DNA from: Lichenicola cladoniae
GTDB lineage: Bacteria; Pseudomonadota; Alphaproteobacteria; Acetobacterales; Acetobacteraceae
Length of the DNA: 64,000 nt
Reading direction: 5' to 3'
NCBI RefSeq assembly: GCF_013201075.1
Contig: NZ_CP053708.1
Coordinates: 1,429,501 to 1,493,500, forward strand
Shown here: piece by piece, positions 43,805 to 51,956 of the stretch
Numbering within the stretch: position 1 is the stretch's first letter
Layout: each line of letters begins with the position of its first letter
The notes under the pieces: generated by a model
Told to the model about the DNA's origin: nothing
The model's input: the letters and a program-made list of their open reading frames with translations, nothing else
The model's database searches: none
Position numbers and translations under genes: made by a program

Positions 43805-44437
43805 ATGACCGCGACACCCGACGCTCCGCCGGCGGTGCCCGATGGCTACGCCCGCGATGCGCAGGGCCGTCTTGTGCCGCTGTCCAAGGTTCGCCCGGAG
43901 GACCAGCTCGAGGACGCGCTGGTGCGTGGCCTGATCTCTGGCGCGGACGAGCTGCGCGAGTTCATGGGCGGGTTCCGCGACAAGGCCTACGCCGAGATCA
44001 AAAGCCTGATCGATCTGCTCGCCGAGAAGTATGACACGAAGCTGGGGGGCCAGAAGGGCAACCTGCAGCTCACCAGCTTCGACGGCACGCTCCGCGTCCA
44101 GGTGGCGATCGGGGACACGCTGGCGTTCGGGCCGCAGCTCCAGGTGGCCAAGGCTCTGATTGACGAGTGCCTGGTCGAGTGGACCGAGGGCGGTAACGAC
44201 AACGTCCGCGCGCTGATCAATGACGCGTTCGACGTTCGCGAGAAGGGCAAGCTGCCGGTCGATCGCATCCTCTCGCTGCGGCGTCTCGACATCGGCGACG
44301 AGCGCTGGAAGCGCGCGATGGATGCGATCTCCGAGGCGATCCGGGTTGAGAGCTCCAAGAGCTACATCCGGTTCTACCGCCGGGAGAGCCCGGACGCGCC
44401 CTGGACGGCGCTGTCGCTCGACATCGCGAAACTCTGA
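43805..44437 (+). CDS. DUF3164 family phage protein
   Basis: 210 aa. DUF3164 features: LVPLSKVRPEDQLEDALVRG, LIDLLAEKYD, GGQKGNLQLTSFDGTLRVQV and a C-terminal YIRFYRRE. The family is common in Mu-like and other transposable or temperate phages, function unknown. The last codons are partly duplicated 290 bp downstream, beyond the Acb2-like gene. Confidence 0.85.
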   Translation: MTATPDAPPAVPDGYARDAQGRLVPLSKVRPEDQLEDALVRGLISGADELREFMGGFRDKAYAEIKSLIDLLAEKYDTKLGGQKGNLQLTSFDGTLRVQVAIGDTLAFGPQLQVAKALIDECLVEWTEGGNDNVRALINDAFDVREKGKLPVDRILSLRRLDIGDERWKRAMDAISEAIRVESSKSYIRFYRRESPDAPWTALSLDIAKL

Positions 44438-44438
44438 G
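44418..44438 (+). repeat. Direct repeat, copy 1 (end of DUF3164 gene)
   Basis: 21 bp identical at 20 positions to 44708-44728. It encodes the terminal DIAKL and stop of the DUF3164 gene. Confidence 0.85.
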
Positions 44439-44449
44439 GAACAGGCGGC

Positions 44450-44695
44450 ATGGTTCATGTTTTCGACGGCGCGCCCGATGGACGCCAAGCCGACGCGCCG
44501 ATCACCGTAAGCCGGTTTCGACCGCGTTACCGGCCCCTGACCGACGAGGAGAAAGCTCTCCACGACGCGATCAAGGAGAAGGCCTCTGAGCTCGAAGCGC
44601 TCTTCGATCAGGTGAAGCCTGGTCGGTATCGATCGCTGGGACTCACCGCTCTCGAGGAGAGCGTGATGTGGACCGTCAAGGAACTGACCAGCTAG
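44450..44695 (+). CDS. Acb2/Tad1-like hairpin protein (candidate anti-CBASS/anti-Thoeris sponge)
   Basis: 81 aa. After a short N-terminal part come two helices: LTDEEKALHDAIKEKASELE and, after GRYRSL, LTALEESVMWTVKEL. This pattern (charged helix, R-x-L-x-x-T-x-LE-x-x-MW) matches the Acb2/Tad1 hairpin domain of small phage proteins that sequester cyclic nucleotide or gcADPR signals. Assignment is by motif memory, not a search. Flanked by a 21-bp direct repeat. Confidence 0.6.
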   Translation: MVHVFDGAPDGRQADAPITVSRFRPRYRPLTDEEKALHDAIKEKASELEALFDQVKPGRYRSLGLTALEESVMWTVKELTS

Positions 44696-44707
44696 CACTG
44701 CTGAAGA

Positions 44708-44728
44708 TCGACATCGCGAAGCTCTGAG
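44708..44728 (+). repeat. Direct repeat, copy 2 (duplicated gene end)
   Basis: Untranslated remnant reading DIAKL-stop in one frame, just after the Acb2-like gene; one mismatch to 44418-44438. Confidence 0.85.
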
Positions 44729-44744
44729 CCAAGGCCGATCACTG

Positions 44745-45785
44745 ATGAAGCGGATCCTATTCGTCCTGAAGTCCCGCGAGGCAGCCTGGGGCTACAGCGC
44801 CGGCTCGTCCGGGCTGAGCAACTCGGTCCGCTTCGTAGTCGACATGCTGAGCCAGCGCGGCATCGAGGCGAAGTCGGTTGAGGTCGCGGACAACAACGCG
44901 ATCGATGCGGCCGTCACCGCCTATCGGCCCACGCACGTGATCGTCGAGGCGTTCTGGGTCGTTCCCGAGAAGTTCGACGTCCTGAAGACGCTGCACCCGA
45001 CCGTGCGCTGGCTTGTGCGCGATCATTCCGAGACCCCGTTCCTCGCGAACGAGGGCATCGCGTTCGGCTGGACGATCGAGTATCTGCGCCGCGGCGTCGA
45101 GGTCATGTGCAACTCGCCGCGTGCGCGCGCCGACATGCGCGACGTTGCCGCGGCCTGCGGGTTGCCGGAGTCGCTGATTACCTACGGGCCGAACTTCTAC
45201 CCATGCCCGGCGGCGCGGTTCATCGTGCCGAAGCCGGTCAATCGCGAAGCGATCGACATCGGCTGCTTCGGCGCCGTGCGGCCGCTGAAGAACCACATGG
45301 CCCAGGCCATCGCAGCGATTGCCTTCGCCGACGCCGCGCGTGTGAAGCTACGGTTCCACGTGAATGCGACGCGGATCGAAGGCAATGGTGACCCGATCCT
45401 CAAGAACCTGCGTTCGCTGTTCGATGCCACGCCGCGCTACTCGCTCATCGAGCACGACTGGATGTCGCACCACGACTTCCTCGAGGTGATCCGGCAGATC
45501 GACGTGTCGATGCAGGTGTCCTTCACGGAGACATTCAACATCGTCGCCGCCGATGCTGTCGCGATGTCGGTGCCGGTGTTGGCCTCGCCCGAGTTGCCGT
45601 GGCTGGGTGCTTATGCCCACGCCCTGCCGACCTCCACGGCATCTATGGCCAGGTCTCTGATGGCGATCTGGAACGAGAGCCATGCGGAACAGAACGCCCG
45701 GCTGCACCGGCAGAGGCACGAGCTGATCGGCTACAGCCAGCGCAGTGAAGACGTCTGGGTCGGCCGTTTCGGTCCACGCTTCTAG
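44745..45785 (+). CDS. Phage GT-B fold glycosyltransferase
   Basis: 346 aa. Two Rossmann-like halves: MKRILFVLKSREAAWGYSAG at the start and DIGCFGAVRPLKNHMAQA in the middle; the C-terminal half has VSFTETFNIVAADAVAMSVP, the E-x7-type GT4 donor-site motif. Acceptors could be phage DNA bases, capsid or host surface sugar. It lies between the anti-defence candidate and the packaging genes. Confidence 0.8.
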   Translation: MKRILFVLKSREAAWGYSAGSSGLSNSVRFVVDMLSQRGIEAKSVEVADNNAIDAAVTAYRPTHVIVEAFWVVPEKFDVLKTLHPTVRWLVRDHSETPFLANEGIAFGWTIEYLRRGVEVMCNSPRARADMRDVAAACGLPESLITYGPNFYPCPAARFIVPKPVNREAIDIGCFGAVRPLKNHMAQAIAAIAFADAARVKLRFHVNATRIEGNGDPILKNLRSLFDATPRYSLIEHDWMSHHDFLEVIRQIDVSMQVSFTETFNIVAADAVAMSVPVLASPELPWLGAYAHALPTSTASMARSLMAIWNESHAEQNARLHRQRHELIGYSQRSEDVWVGRFGPRF

Positions 45786-45799
45786 GTCGGGAGTTGCTC

Positions 45800-45994
45800 A
45801 TGCTCACGAACGACGAGTGCTCGCTGATCGAGGACGACACGGGCATCACCCCACAGCAGCTTCGGCGCCTCGAGCGGCTCGGTTACGTTCGAAACCCACT
45901 TGAGATGACCATCTCAGCTTCCGAAGTCGTCGCGATGTTTCGAGCATCAGAAGCTCGTCGACCGGTCTTCGGCTGTCCGTCCGAAGCGCACTGA
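45800..45994 (+). CDS. Small hypothetical protein
   Basis: 64 aa (MLTNDECSLIEDDTGITPQQ). HTH-like helices possible (ITPQQLRRLERLGYV, SEVVAMFRAS). No family recognised. Ends 2 bp before the HNH gene. Confidence 0.55.
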   Translation: MLTNDECSLIEDDTGITPQQLRRLERLGYVRNPLEMTISASEVVAMFRASEARRPVFGCPSEAH

Positions 45995-45996
45995 TC

Positions 45997-46338
45997 GTGC
46001 CATCGTCACCGCCCCGCCACATTCAACCCGGCGTCGTGTATGGCGCCGAGCGTGTTCAGCAGTTCGACCAGCGTCGTGGCTCTGCCTCATCTCGCGGTTA
46101 CGACCGCGCCTGGCAGCGCTGCCGCAACGCCTTCATCGCGAGCTACCCGCTCTGCCTGTTCTGCCTGAACAAAGGCATCGTCCAGGCAGCCGAAGAGGTC
46201 GACCACATCAAGTCCATCGAGGCAGCGCCTGAGCTGCGGCTCGACTGGTCGAACCTTCGGTCGCTCTGCAAGGCGTGCCACTCGAGCCGGACCGCCACTG
46301 ACACCGCCGCGACCAGGCGCCACGAGCCATGCGCCTGA
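45997..46338 (+). CDS. HNH endonuclease, packaging-associated
   Basis: 113 aa from a GTG. CLFC and LCKACHS zinc pairs frame the HNH core EEVDHIKSIEAAPELRLDWS then NLRSLCKACH. Such HNH proteins sit next to terminase genes in HK97-like phages and help cos cleavage by the terminase. Preceded by a conserved YDRAWQRCRNAFI helix. Confidence 0.9.
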   Translation: MPSSPPRHIQPGVVYGAERVQQFDQRRGSASSRGYDRAWQRCRNAFIASYPLCLFCLNKGIVQAAEEVDHIKSIEAAPELRLDWSNLRSLCKACHSSRTATDTAATRRHEPCA

Positions 46339-46365
46339 CGTCTGAGCCGGACTAAGCCATGCGTG

Positions 46366-46381
46366 CCCTCCCATAGGGGGG
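46366..46381. other. Candidate cos-region palindrome
   Basis: CCCTCCC-ATA-GGGGGG in the 191-bp gap between HNH and terS. Cohesive-end sites of HNH-associated phages often lie in this gap, but nothing here proves cutting. A termination or regulatory hairpin is the alternative. Confidence 0.3.
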
Positions 46382-46529
46382 TCGCCGGTTGGATCCTCTT
46401 CCGGTTGTGGACCATGACCCCGTGGTTTTCGAGCGCGTGCATAACCACGGGAAAAAGTGGCCGGGCGGTTCCAGCTGCCGATCCGCCAGAAAAGCGGCTG
46501 CCGCGGCCTGAGCGAGTGAGATCGAGACC

Positions 46530-47042
46530 ATGGGACGACCGCGCAAGCCAACGCACCTGAAGGTCGTTGGCGGCACCGCGCAGCCCTGCCGCACCAACAA
46601 GGCGGAGCCGAAGTTGAAAGCCGCGAGACTCGCGGCACCGGCGCATCTCTCCCGACGCGCGAAGTTGGCGTGGGCGAAGGCCTCTCGCCTGCTGCACGAT
46701 ATGGGCGTGCTGACGGTTGCCGACGGGGTCGCGCTCGAGGGGCTCTGCGAAGCAATCGCGGATCAGCGCGATGCGCGCAGCTCGCTGAGCGAGGCCGTCA
46801 GCTACGTGCATCAGGAGCACGGCGCGCCGCGGGAGGTGCAGATCGCTGCGGCCGGATCGCTCACCTACATCACGGTCGGCAACAGCGGCCCGATGATCCG
46901 CATGCGGCCCGAGGTGGCAGCGATCGCAGATGCTGACCGCAGGGTGTCGATGTGGCTCGCGAAATTCGGCCTGACGCCCGCCGACCGGTCGCGCGTCGGA
47001 GCTGCAGGAATGGAGAAGACAAACCCGTTCGCGGCGCTCTGA
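46530..47042 (+). CDS. terS: Terminase small subunit (P27 family)
   Basis: 170 aa. P27-type: RPRKPTHLKVVGGTAQP start, LSRRAKLAWAKASRLL, and C-terminal FGLTPADRSRVG. Binds the packaging site and recruits TerL. The large subunit starts 23 bp downstream. Confidence 0.9.
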   Translation: MGRPRKPTHLKVVGGTAQPCRTNKAEPKLKAARLAAPAHLSRRAKLAWAKASRLLHDMGVLTVADGVALEGLCEAIADQRDARSSLSEAVSYVHQEHGAPREVQIAAAGSLTYITVGNSGPMIRMRPEVAAIADADRRVSMWLAKFGLTPADRSRVGAAGMEKTNPFAAL

Positions 47043-47065
47043 AGCCGGCGAGGCCGAAGGCACCC

Positions 47066-49825
47066 ATGAAGCCCAAGCGGCCGCCGGCGGCGCCACACGT
47101 CGCCCAGGCCGACCGCTACGCCCTGGCGGTGGTCGAGGGCCGCGTGCCGGCCTGCAAGTGGGTGCTCCTGGCCTGTGAGCGGTATCGACGCGACCGCAGC
47201 CGGGAGATCGATCCGGCCTGGCCCTATCGCCTGGACGAGGTCAGGGCCGAGCGCGTGTGTCGCTTCGCCGAGCTCATGCCCCATACGAAGGGGAAGTGGG
47301 CACTGCATAAGCAGATGCTGGTCCTGGAGGACTGGCAGGCCTTCTGCCTGGTCAACCCGTTCGGGTGGGTCCGCAAGGCGGACGGGCTGAGGCGATACCG
47401 GATCGTCCTGATCCTGGTGCCGCGAAAGAACGGCAAGGCGCTCGCCCTCGACACCCCGATCCCTACGCCGTCCGGATGGACTACCATGGGTGATCTACGG
47501 GCAGGCGATTCGGTCTTCGGGCCAGATGGTAGTGTGCGCCATGTGGCTGCGACCACAGCGCCTATGCACGACCGGCCCTGCTACCGGCTCGCCCTTGCCG
47601 ACGGCGAGTCCATTGTCGCGGACGCTGAGCACCAGTGGCTGACTGATGCACGTCAGGATCGCGACCGTCTGAAAGGACGCGGCAGAAAGACGGCAGGAGC
47701 CAAGCCGAGCATAAAGACCACACGAGAGATTGCTCTGACGCTGTTGTGCCGAGAGGAGCGGAACCACCGCCTAACTCTTCCGGCTCCCTTCGAGCTTCCG
47801 GAAGTTTATCTGCCCATCGAGCCGTATACGTTGGGCGCTTGGCTTGGCGACGGGACGACCGCTGCGGGAATCATCACCATCGGGCAGCAGGACGCTGCAA
47901 GCATGGAGGTCATCCTCGGTGAAGTCGGGCAGGTGATCTCGAAGCGCCATGGATGTGCGTACCGGCTTGGCACGGGAGTTCGGTCGGCGGAACGCTTCCG
48001 CTCCGTCCAGGCGCGGCTGCGCGGCTTAGGGGTGTTGGGTAACAAGCACATCCCGCAGAGCTACCTGCGCGCGGGTTCTCGACAGCGGATGGCTCTCCTG
48101 CAGGGCCTGATGGACACCGATGGCTATGTGTCTGCGGCCGGTCAGTGTGAGTTCACCTCGACCTCCAAAACCTTGGCCCAGGGTGTCGAGGAGCTGCTCT
48201 GGGGCCTCGGCTTCAAGCCGCTCGTGACGGAGGGTGTCGCTACCCTGCAGGGGCGAGTGATCAGCGCTAAGTGGCGCATCCAGTTCTGGGCCACGCAAGA
48301 GCGTTCCGTGTTTCGGCTCCCGCGTAAGGCGGCGCGTCTGAAGCCGAAGCTCGTCAGGGCAACCAGGTCGCAGACCAGGCAAGTTTCCGCCTGCGAGCCT
48401 GTTGCCTCCGTGCCGGTGCGCTGCATTCAGGTCGACCATCCCGACGGCATGTTCCTGGTGGGACGATCCTTCGTCCCCACGCACAACTCTGCACTGTCGG
48501 CGCCGGTCGGCCTCTACATGATGGCGGCCGACGACGAGCACGGTGCCGAGGTCTATTGCGGCGCGACGACCGAAAAGCAGGCCTGGGAGGTTTTCCGGCC
48601 GGCGACGCTGATGGCTCGCGGCCGTCCCGACCTGCTCAGCCACTACGGCATCAAGGTCAACGCCTCGAACATCCACATCGCGGCCAACAGCAGCCGCTTC
48701 GAGCCGGTGATCGGCAAGCCTGGCGACGGTGCATCACCGTCCTGCGCGATCGTGGACGAGTACCACGAGCACGATACGCCCGAGCTCTGGGACACGATGC
48801 TCACCGGCATGGGTGCTCGCGAGCAGCCGATGATGTGGGGCATCACGACCGCCGGCGACAACATCGCGGGCCCCTGCTTCGACCTGGTGCTGACCGGGCG
48901 GAAGGTGCTCGAGGGCACGATCGAGAACGAGGAGCTGTTCTACCTCGAGTACAGCATCGATGAGGACGACGAGTGGACCTCTCCGGACGCCCTCCGGAAG
49001 GCGAACCCGAACATGGGCGTTTCCGTCCTGGAGGAATTCCTGCTCGCCCGGCAGCGCGAGGCGATCCGGAATCCGCGCCAGCAGGCCGTCTTCAAAACGA
49101 AGCATCTCAATCTGTGGGTCAACTCGCGGGCCGCCTACTTCAACATGCAGTCCTGGTTCCGGTGCTGCCAGCCCGATTTCGACGAGACGGCCTGGTACGG
49201 CCGTCGAGCGATCATCGGCCTCGACCTTGCGTCGAAGAACGACATCGCCGCGCTGCAGGTGCTGATCCCGCTCGACGATGGGCGCTACGTTACCTTCGGC
49301 CGCTACTATTTGCCGCGCGAGATCCTCGAGCAGACGGGCAAGGAACACTACTACGCCTGGTCCTGCGAGGATCCGGCGCTGCTGATCCTGACCGAAGGCA
49401 ACATGATCGACTTCGAGCAGATCGAGGCAGACATCGACGAGCTGCGGAAGCTGTTCGATGTCGAGGAGCTGACCTTCGACCCCTCGCAGGCAACGATGCT
49501 CACGACACGACTGATGGCAAAGGGGGTCACGGTGACGCAGTTCGACCAGAACGCGCGCAACTTCTCCGAGCCGATGAAGGAAGTTGCCGGCTTGCTCGAT
49601 GCCGGGCGGATCATTCACGGGTGCAGCCCCAAGCATCCGATGAGCTGGATGATGTCGAACGTCACCGCGCGCCAGGACGCCAAGGAGCAGGTCTATCCGC
49701 GCAAGGAGAAGCCGGAGAACAAGATCGACGGACCGGTCGCCCTGATCATGGCGATGGGCCGCGCGCTGCTGACAGGCGTCCGGCAGGAGTCCGTCTACGA
49801 AAGCCGCGGCTTGCTGGTGCTCTGA
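47066..49825 (+). CDS. terL: Terminase large subunit with in-frame intein
   Basis: 919-aa precursor; 569 aa after intein removal. N-extein 124 aa ends VPRKNGK at the Walker A site; C-extein resumes SALSAPVGLYMM, giving RKNGKS after splicing. Downstream: IVDEYHEHDT (Walker B-type with DE), WGITTAGD coupling motif, and nuclease-domain acidic residues near IGLDLASKNDIAAL. I chose ATG 47066 because earlier in-frame ATG lies inside terS. The stop overlaps the portal ATG by 1 bp. Confidence 0.93.
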   Translation: MKPKRPPAAPHVAQADRYALAVVEGRVPACKWVLLACERYRRDRSREIDPAWPYRLDEVRAERVCRFAELMPHTKGKWALHKQMLVLEDWQAFCLVNPFGWVRKADGLRRYRIVLILVPRKNGKALALDTPIPTPSGWTTMGDLRAGDSVFGPDGSVRHVAATTAPMHDRPCYRLALADGESIVADAEHQWLTDARQDRDRLKGRGRKTAGAKPSIKTTREIALTLLCREERNHRLTLPAPFELPEVYLPIEPYTLGAWLGDGTTAAGIITIGQQDAASMEVILGEVGQVISKRHGCAYRLGTGVRSAERFRSVQARLRGLGVLGNKHIPQSYLRAGSRQRMALLQGLMDTDGYVSAAGQCEFTSTSKTLAQGVEELLWGLGFKPLVTEGVATLQGRVISAKWRIQFWATQERSVFRLPRKAARLKPKLVRATRSQTRQVSACEPVASVPVRCIQVDHPDGMFLVGRSFVPTHNSALSAPVGLYMMAADDEHGAEVYCGATTEKQAWEVFRPATLMARGRPDLLSHYGIKVNASNIHIAANSSRFEPVIGKPGDGASPSCAIVDEYHEHDTPELWDTMLTGMGAREQPMMWGITTAGDNIAGPCFDLVLTGRKVLEGTIENEELFYLEYSIDEDDEWTSPDALRKANPNMGVSVLEEFLLARQREAIRNPRQQAVFKTKHLNLWVNSRAAYFNMQSWFRCCQPDFDETAWYGRRAIIGLDLASKNDIAALQVLIPLDDGRYVTFGRYYLPREILEQTGKEHYYAWSCEDPALLILTEGNMIDFEQIEADIDELRKLFDVEELTFDPSQATMLTTRLMAKGVTVTQFDQNARNFSEPMKEVAGLLDAGRIIHGCSPKHPMSWMMSNVTARQDAKEQVYPRKEKPENKIDGPVALIMAMGRALLTGVRQESVYESRGLLVL
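47438..48487 (+). mobile_element. Class 3-type intein with LAGLIDADG endonuclease in terL
   Basis: 350 aa. Starts ALALDTPIPTPSGW with Ala at position 1 instead of Cys/Ser/Thr, and ends VPTHN followed by Ser+1. Class 3 triad residues appear in place: W67 in EHQW (block B), C329 in PVRCIQV (block F) and T348 in PTHN (block G). Homing endonuclease motifs YTLGAWLGDG (130-139) and ALLQGLMDTDG (219-229). Splicing would restore the Walker A motif. Confidence 0.92.
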
Positions 49826-51129
49826 TGGGGCTGCTCTCGTTTCTGGATAACCGCGGCGCGCCGTCCGTTCGTGTAGAGCCCAAGGTCTCCATGCCGGCGG
49901 TGGTGAAGGCCGACAGTTTCGCGTCCGGCTCCTACCCGTCCTGGCTGTCGGCGGGCCTCGGGGCGCTGCCGTCAGCGACAGGCCTGCCGGTCACACCTTT
50001 CACAGCGCTGCAGTCGGCGGCGGTGTTCGGATGCGTCCGGTGCATCGCCGAGGACTGGTCCAAGCTGCCGATCAAAGTGCAGCGGATGCGGCCCGGCGGT
50101 CGCGGCTTCGATGTCCTGCACGATCACTATCTGGCACGCCTGCTGCGCCGGCCGAACCGGTGGCAGGTGCCGGTGCAGTTCTGGTCGTTCGTCTCGACCT
50201 GCCTTTCGCTGCGCGGCAACGCCTACATCGTCATCATTCGCGGCAATGGGGGCGAGCCCAAGGCGCTCGTTCCGATATCGCCTGATCGCGTCAGCGTGCT
50301 GCTCTCGCCAAAGGGCTGGCTGTTCTACCACGTCAGCCACCCGCTCATCGGCGAGGGGCTGACGTTGCACCAGGACGACATGCTGCACCTGCGAGGCTTC
50401 TCGCTGGACGGCTACCTGGGCCTGTCACCGATCATGGCATGCCCGGAAGCGGTTGGCCTGGCGATGGCGACGCAGCGCCATGGCGCGACGCTGTTTCGTC
50501 AGGGTGCGCAGATCCAGGGTGTCCTGAAGGCGGCCGCAAAGCTGTCGCCGGAAGGTGCGGCTCGGCTCGCCAACAGCTGGCGGGAGACATACGGCGGCGT
50601 CGACAACACCGCGAAGACGGCGGTGCTCGAGGAGGGGCTGACGTACGAGAAGATCGGCATGACGAGCCAGGAGTCGCAGTTCCTGGAGGTCCGCGAACAC
50701 CAGGACATCGATATCTGCGGTCTGTATCGCGTGCCTCCGCACAAGATCATGCGTCTCGGTGATGCGCACTATTCGAACATCGAGAACCAGAATCAGGAAT
50801 ACATCGACAACGCGCTCCTGCCGCCGATCAGGCAGGTCGAGGAGCTGATCAGCGACAAGCTGCTGTTCAGCGAAGAGCGCGATGTAATCCGGGCCCGGTG
50901 CGACTTCAACGAGCTGCTGCGCGGCGACCGGAAGAGCCGGGTGGACGCTGGCGTTGCTGCCGTCAACGGCGGCCTGCAGAACGCAAACGAGTGGCGCATC
51001 GACGAAGGCCTGAACCCCTACCCGGGCGGCGACGAATATCGTGTCCCGCTAAACACCGGTGCTGCCAGCAGCGCGCCGGCGCCTGACGACCCGGCACGCG
51101 TCACGGCGCCGGCGACCAGTCCGGCCTAG
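49825..51129 (+). CDS. Phage portal protein (HK97 family)
   Basis: 434 aa. Portal features: FGCVRCIAEDWSKLPIKVQR, PNRWQVPVQFWSFVSTCLSL, GNAYIVI, LSPIMACPEAVGLAMAT, FLEVREHQDIDICGLYRVPP and the DFNELLRGD region. Forms the dodecameric vertex for DNA entry. It starts on the last base of terL; open frame upstream belongs to terL. Confidence 0.93.
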   Translation: MGLLSFLDNRGAPSVRVEPKVSMPAVVKADSFASGSYPSWLSAGLGALPSATGLPVTPFTALQSAAVFGCVRCIAEDWSKLPIKVQRMRPGGRGFDVLHDHYLARLLRRPNRWQVPVQFWSFVSTCLSLRGNAYIVIIRGNGGEPKALVPISPDRVSVLLSPKGWLFYHVSHPLIGEGLTLHQDDMLHLRGFSLDGYLGLSPIMACPEAVGLAMATQRHGATLFRQGAQIQGVLKAAAKLSPEGAARLANSWRETYGGVDNTAKTAVLEEGLTYEKIGMTSQESQFLEVREHQDIDICGLYRVPPHKIMRLGDAHYSNIENQNQEYIDNALLPPIRQVEELISDKLLFSEERDVIRARCDFNELLRGDRKSRVDAGVAAVNGGLQNANEWRIDEGLNPYPGGDEYRVPLNTGAASSAPAPDDPARVTAPATSPA

Positions 51130-51151
51130 AGCCTGAAAGGGCCAATCGACA

Positions 51152-51847
51152 ATGACCCTCATGTCACCGCTGCGCCTCAAAGCCCTGGTCCGGAAGGGCG
51201 AGCGGCCGACGGACGTCACGCTGCGCAAGGAGATGATCAGCACCATCACACAGGTCAGTGACCGTGTGCTCCGGTTCGTGATCAGCACGCCGAACCCCGA
51301 CCGCGAGAACGACACGATCGCGCTCGACGGCTGGGACCTGATCAACTTCCGGCGCAATCCGGTCGTGCTCTGGGGTCATGAGCAAAGCTGCTTGCCGGTC
51401 GGCAAGGCAACCTGGATCGAGATCGATGACGGTGCGCTGAAGGCCGACGTCGAGTTCGTGCCGGGCGACTGGCCGCACATCGGCGACAAGGCAGAGGCCG
51501 TGCTTCGCTGCTGCCAGAACGGGTTCCTGGCAGCCACGAGCGTCGGCTTCCGGCCGCTCGACTACGACATCGCCAACGATCGCGACGATGGCGAGGGCTG
51601 GTGCCCGCCGATGGACTTCAAGCGGCAAGAGCTGCTTGAATTTTCGATCGTGACTGTGCCGGCCAACGCCGAAGCGCTGATCGAGTTCAACGATCTGCTG
51701 GCGCCCGGCCCGACCGGACTGCCGCTCGCTGATGTCGATGCCGACGCACGCGCCGCGCAGGAAGCAGTCGAGAAAGAGCAGCGCTTGCGCGTCGAGCGGA
51801 TCCGCCGTGCGCATCGGCACACCCTCATGCTGGCAACGTCAGCCTAA
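51152..51847 (+). CDS. HK97-family prohead protease
   Basis: 231 aa. Serine protease of the S78 type: RFVISTPNPDRENDTIALDG, catalytic His in VVLWGHEQS, Ser in FLAATSVGF, and LLEFSIVTVPANAEAL. Cleaves the capsid scaffold part during head maturation. Confidence 0.9.
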   Translation: MTLMSPLRLKALVRKGERPTDVTLRKEMISTITQVSDRVLRFVISTPNPDRENDTIALDGWDLINFRRNPVVLWGHEQSCLPVGKATWIEIDDGALKADVEFVPGDWPHIGDKAEAVLRCCQNGFLAATSVGFRPLDYDIANDRDDGEGWCPPMDFKRQELLEFSIVTVPANAEALIEFNDLLAPGPTGLPLADVDADARAAQEAVEKEQRLRVERIRRAHRHTLMLATSA

Positions 51848-51878
51848 CCTGATTCCGGGCCGCACTTCCGCGGTAGCC

Positions 51879-51930
51879 GGTGCCCTCAACCGACCTTTGG
51901 GCAAGGTCGTCGCAGCGCCTTGAGGGCGCC
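51879..51930 (+). ncRNA. Nested hairpin between protease and capsid genes
   Basis: Outer arms GGTGCCCTCAA (51879-51889) and TTGAGGGCGCC (51920-51930) pair over 11 positions with one G-U. Inside is a second perfect 7-bp stem CGACCTT/AAGGTCG (51891-51897/51903-51909) with a 5-nt loop. It may act as a leader structure or processing site that sets capsid expression. No T-run follows. Confidence 0.45.
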
Positions 51931-51956
51931 GCTTTCCCTCCGATGGAGCCTACCAA

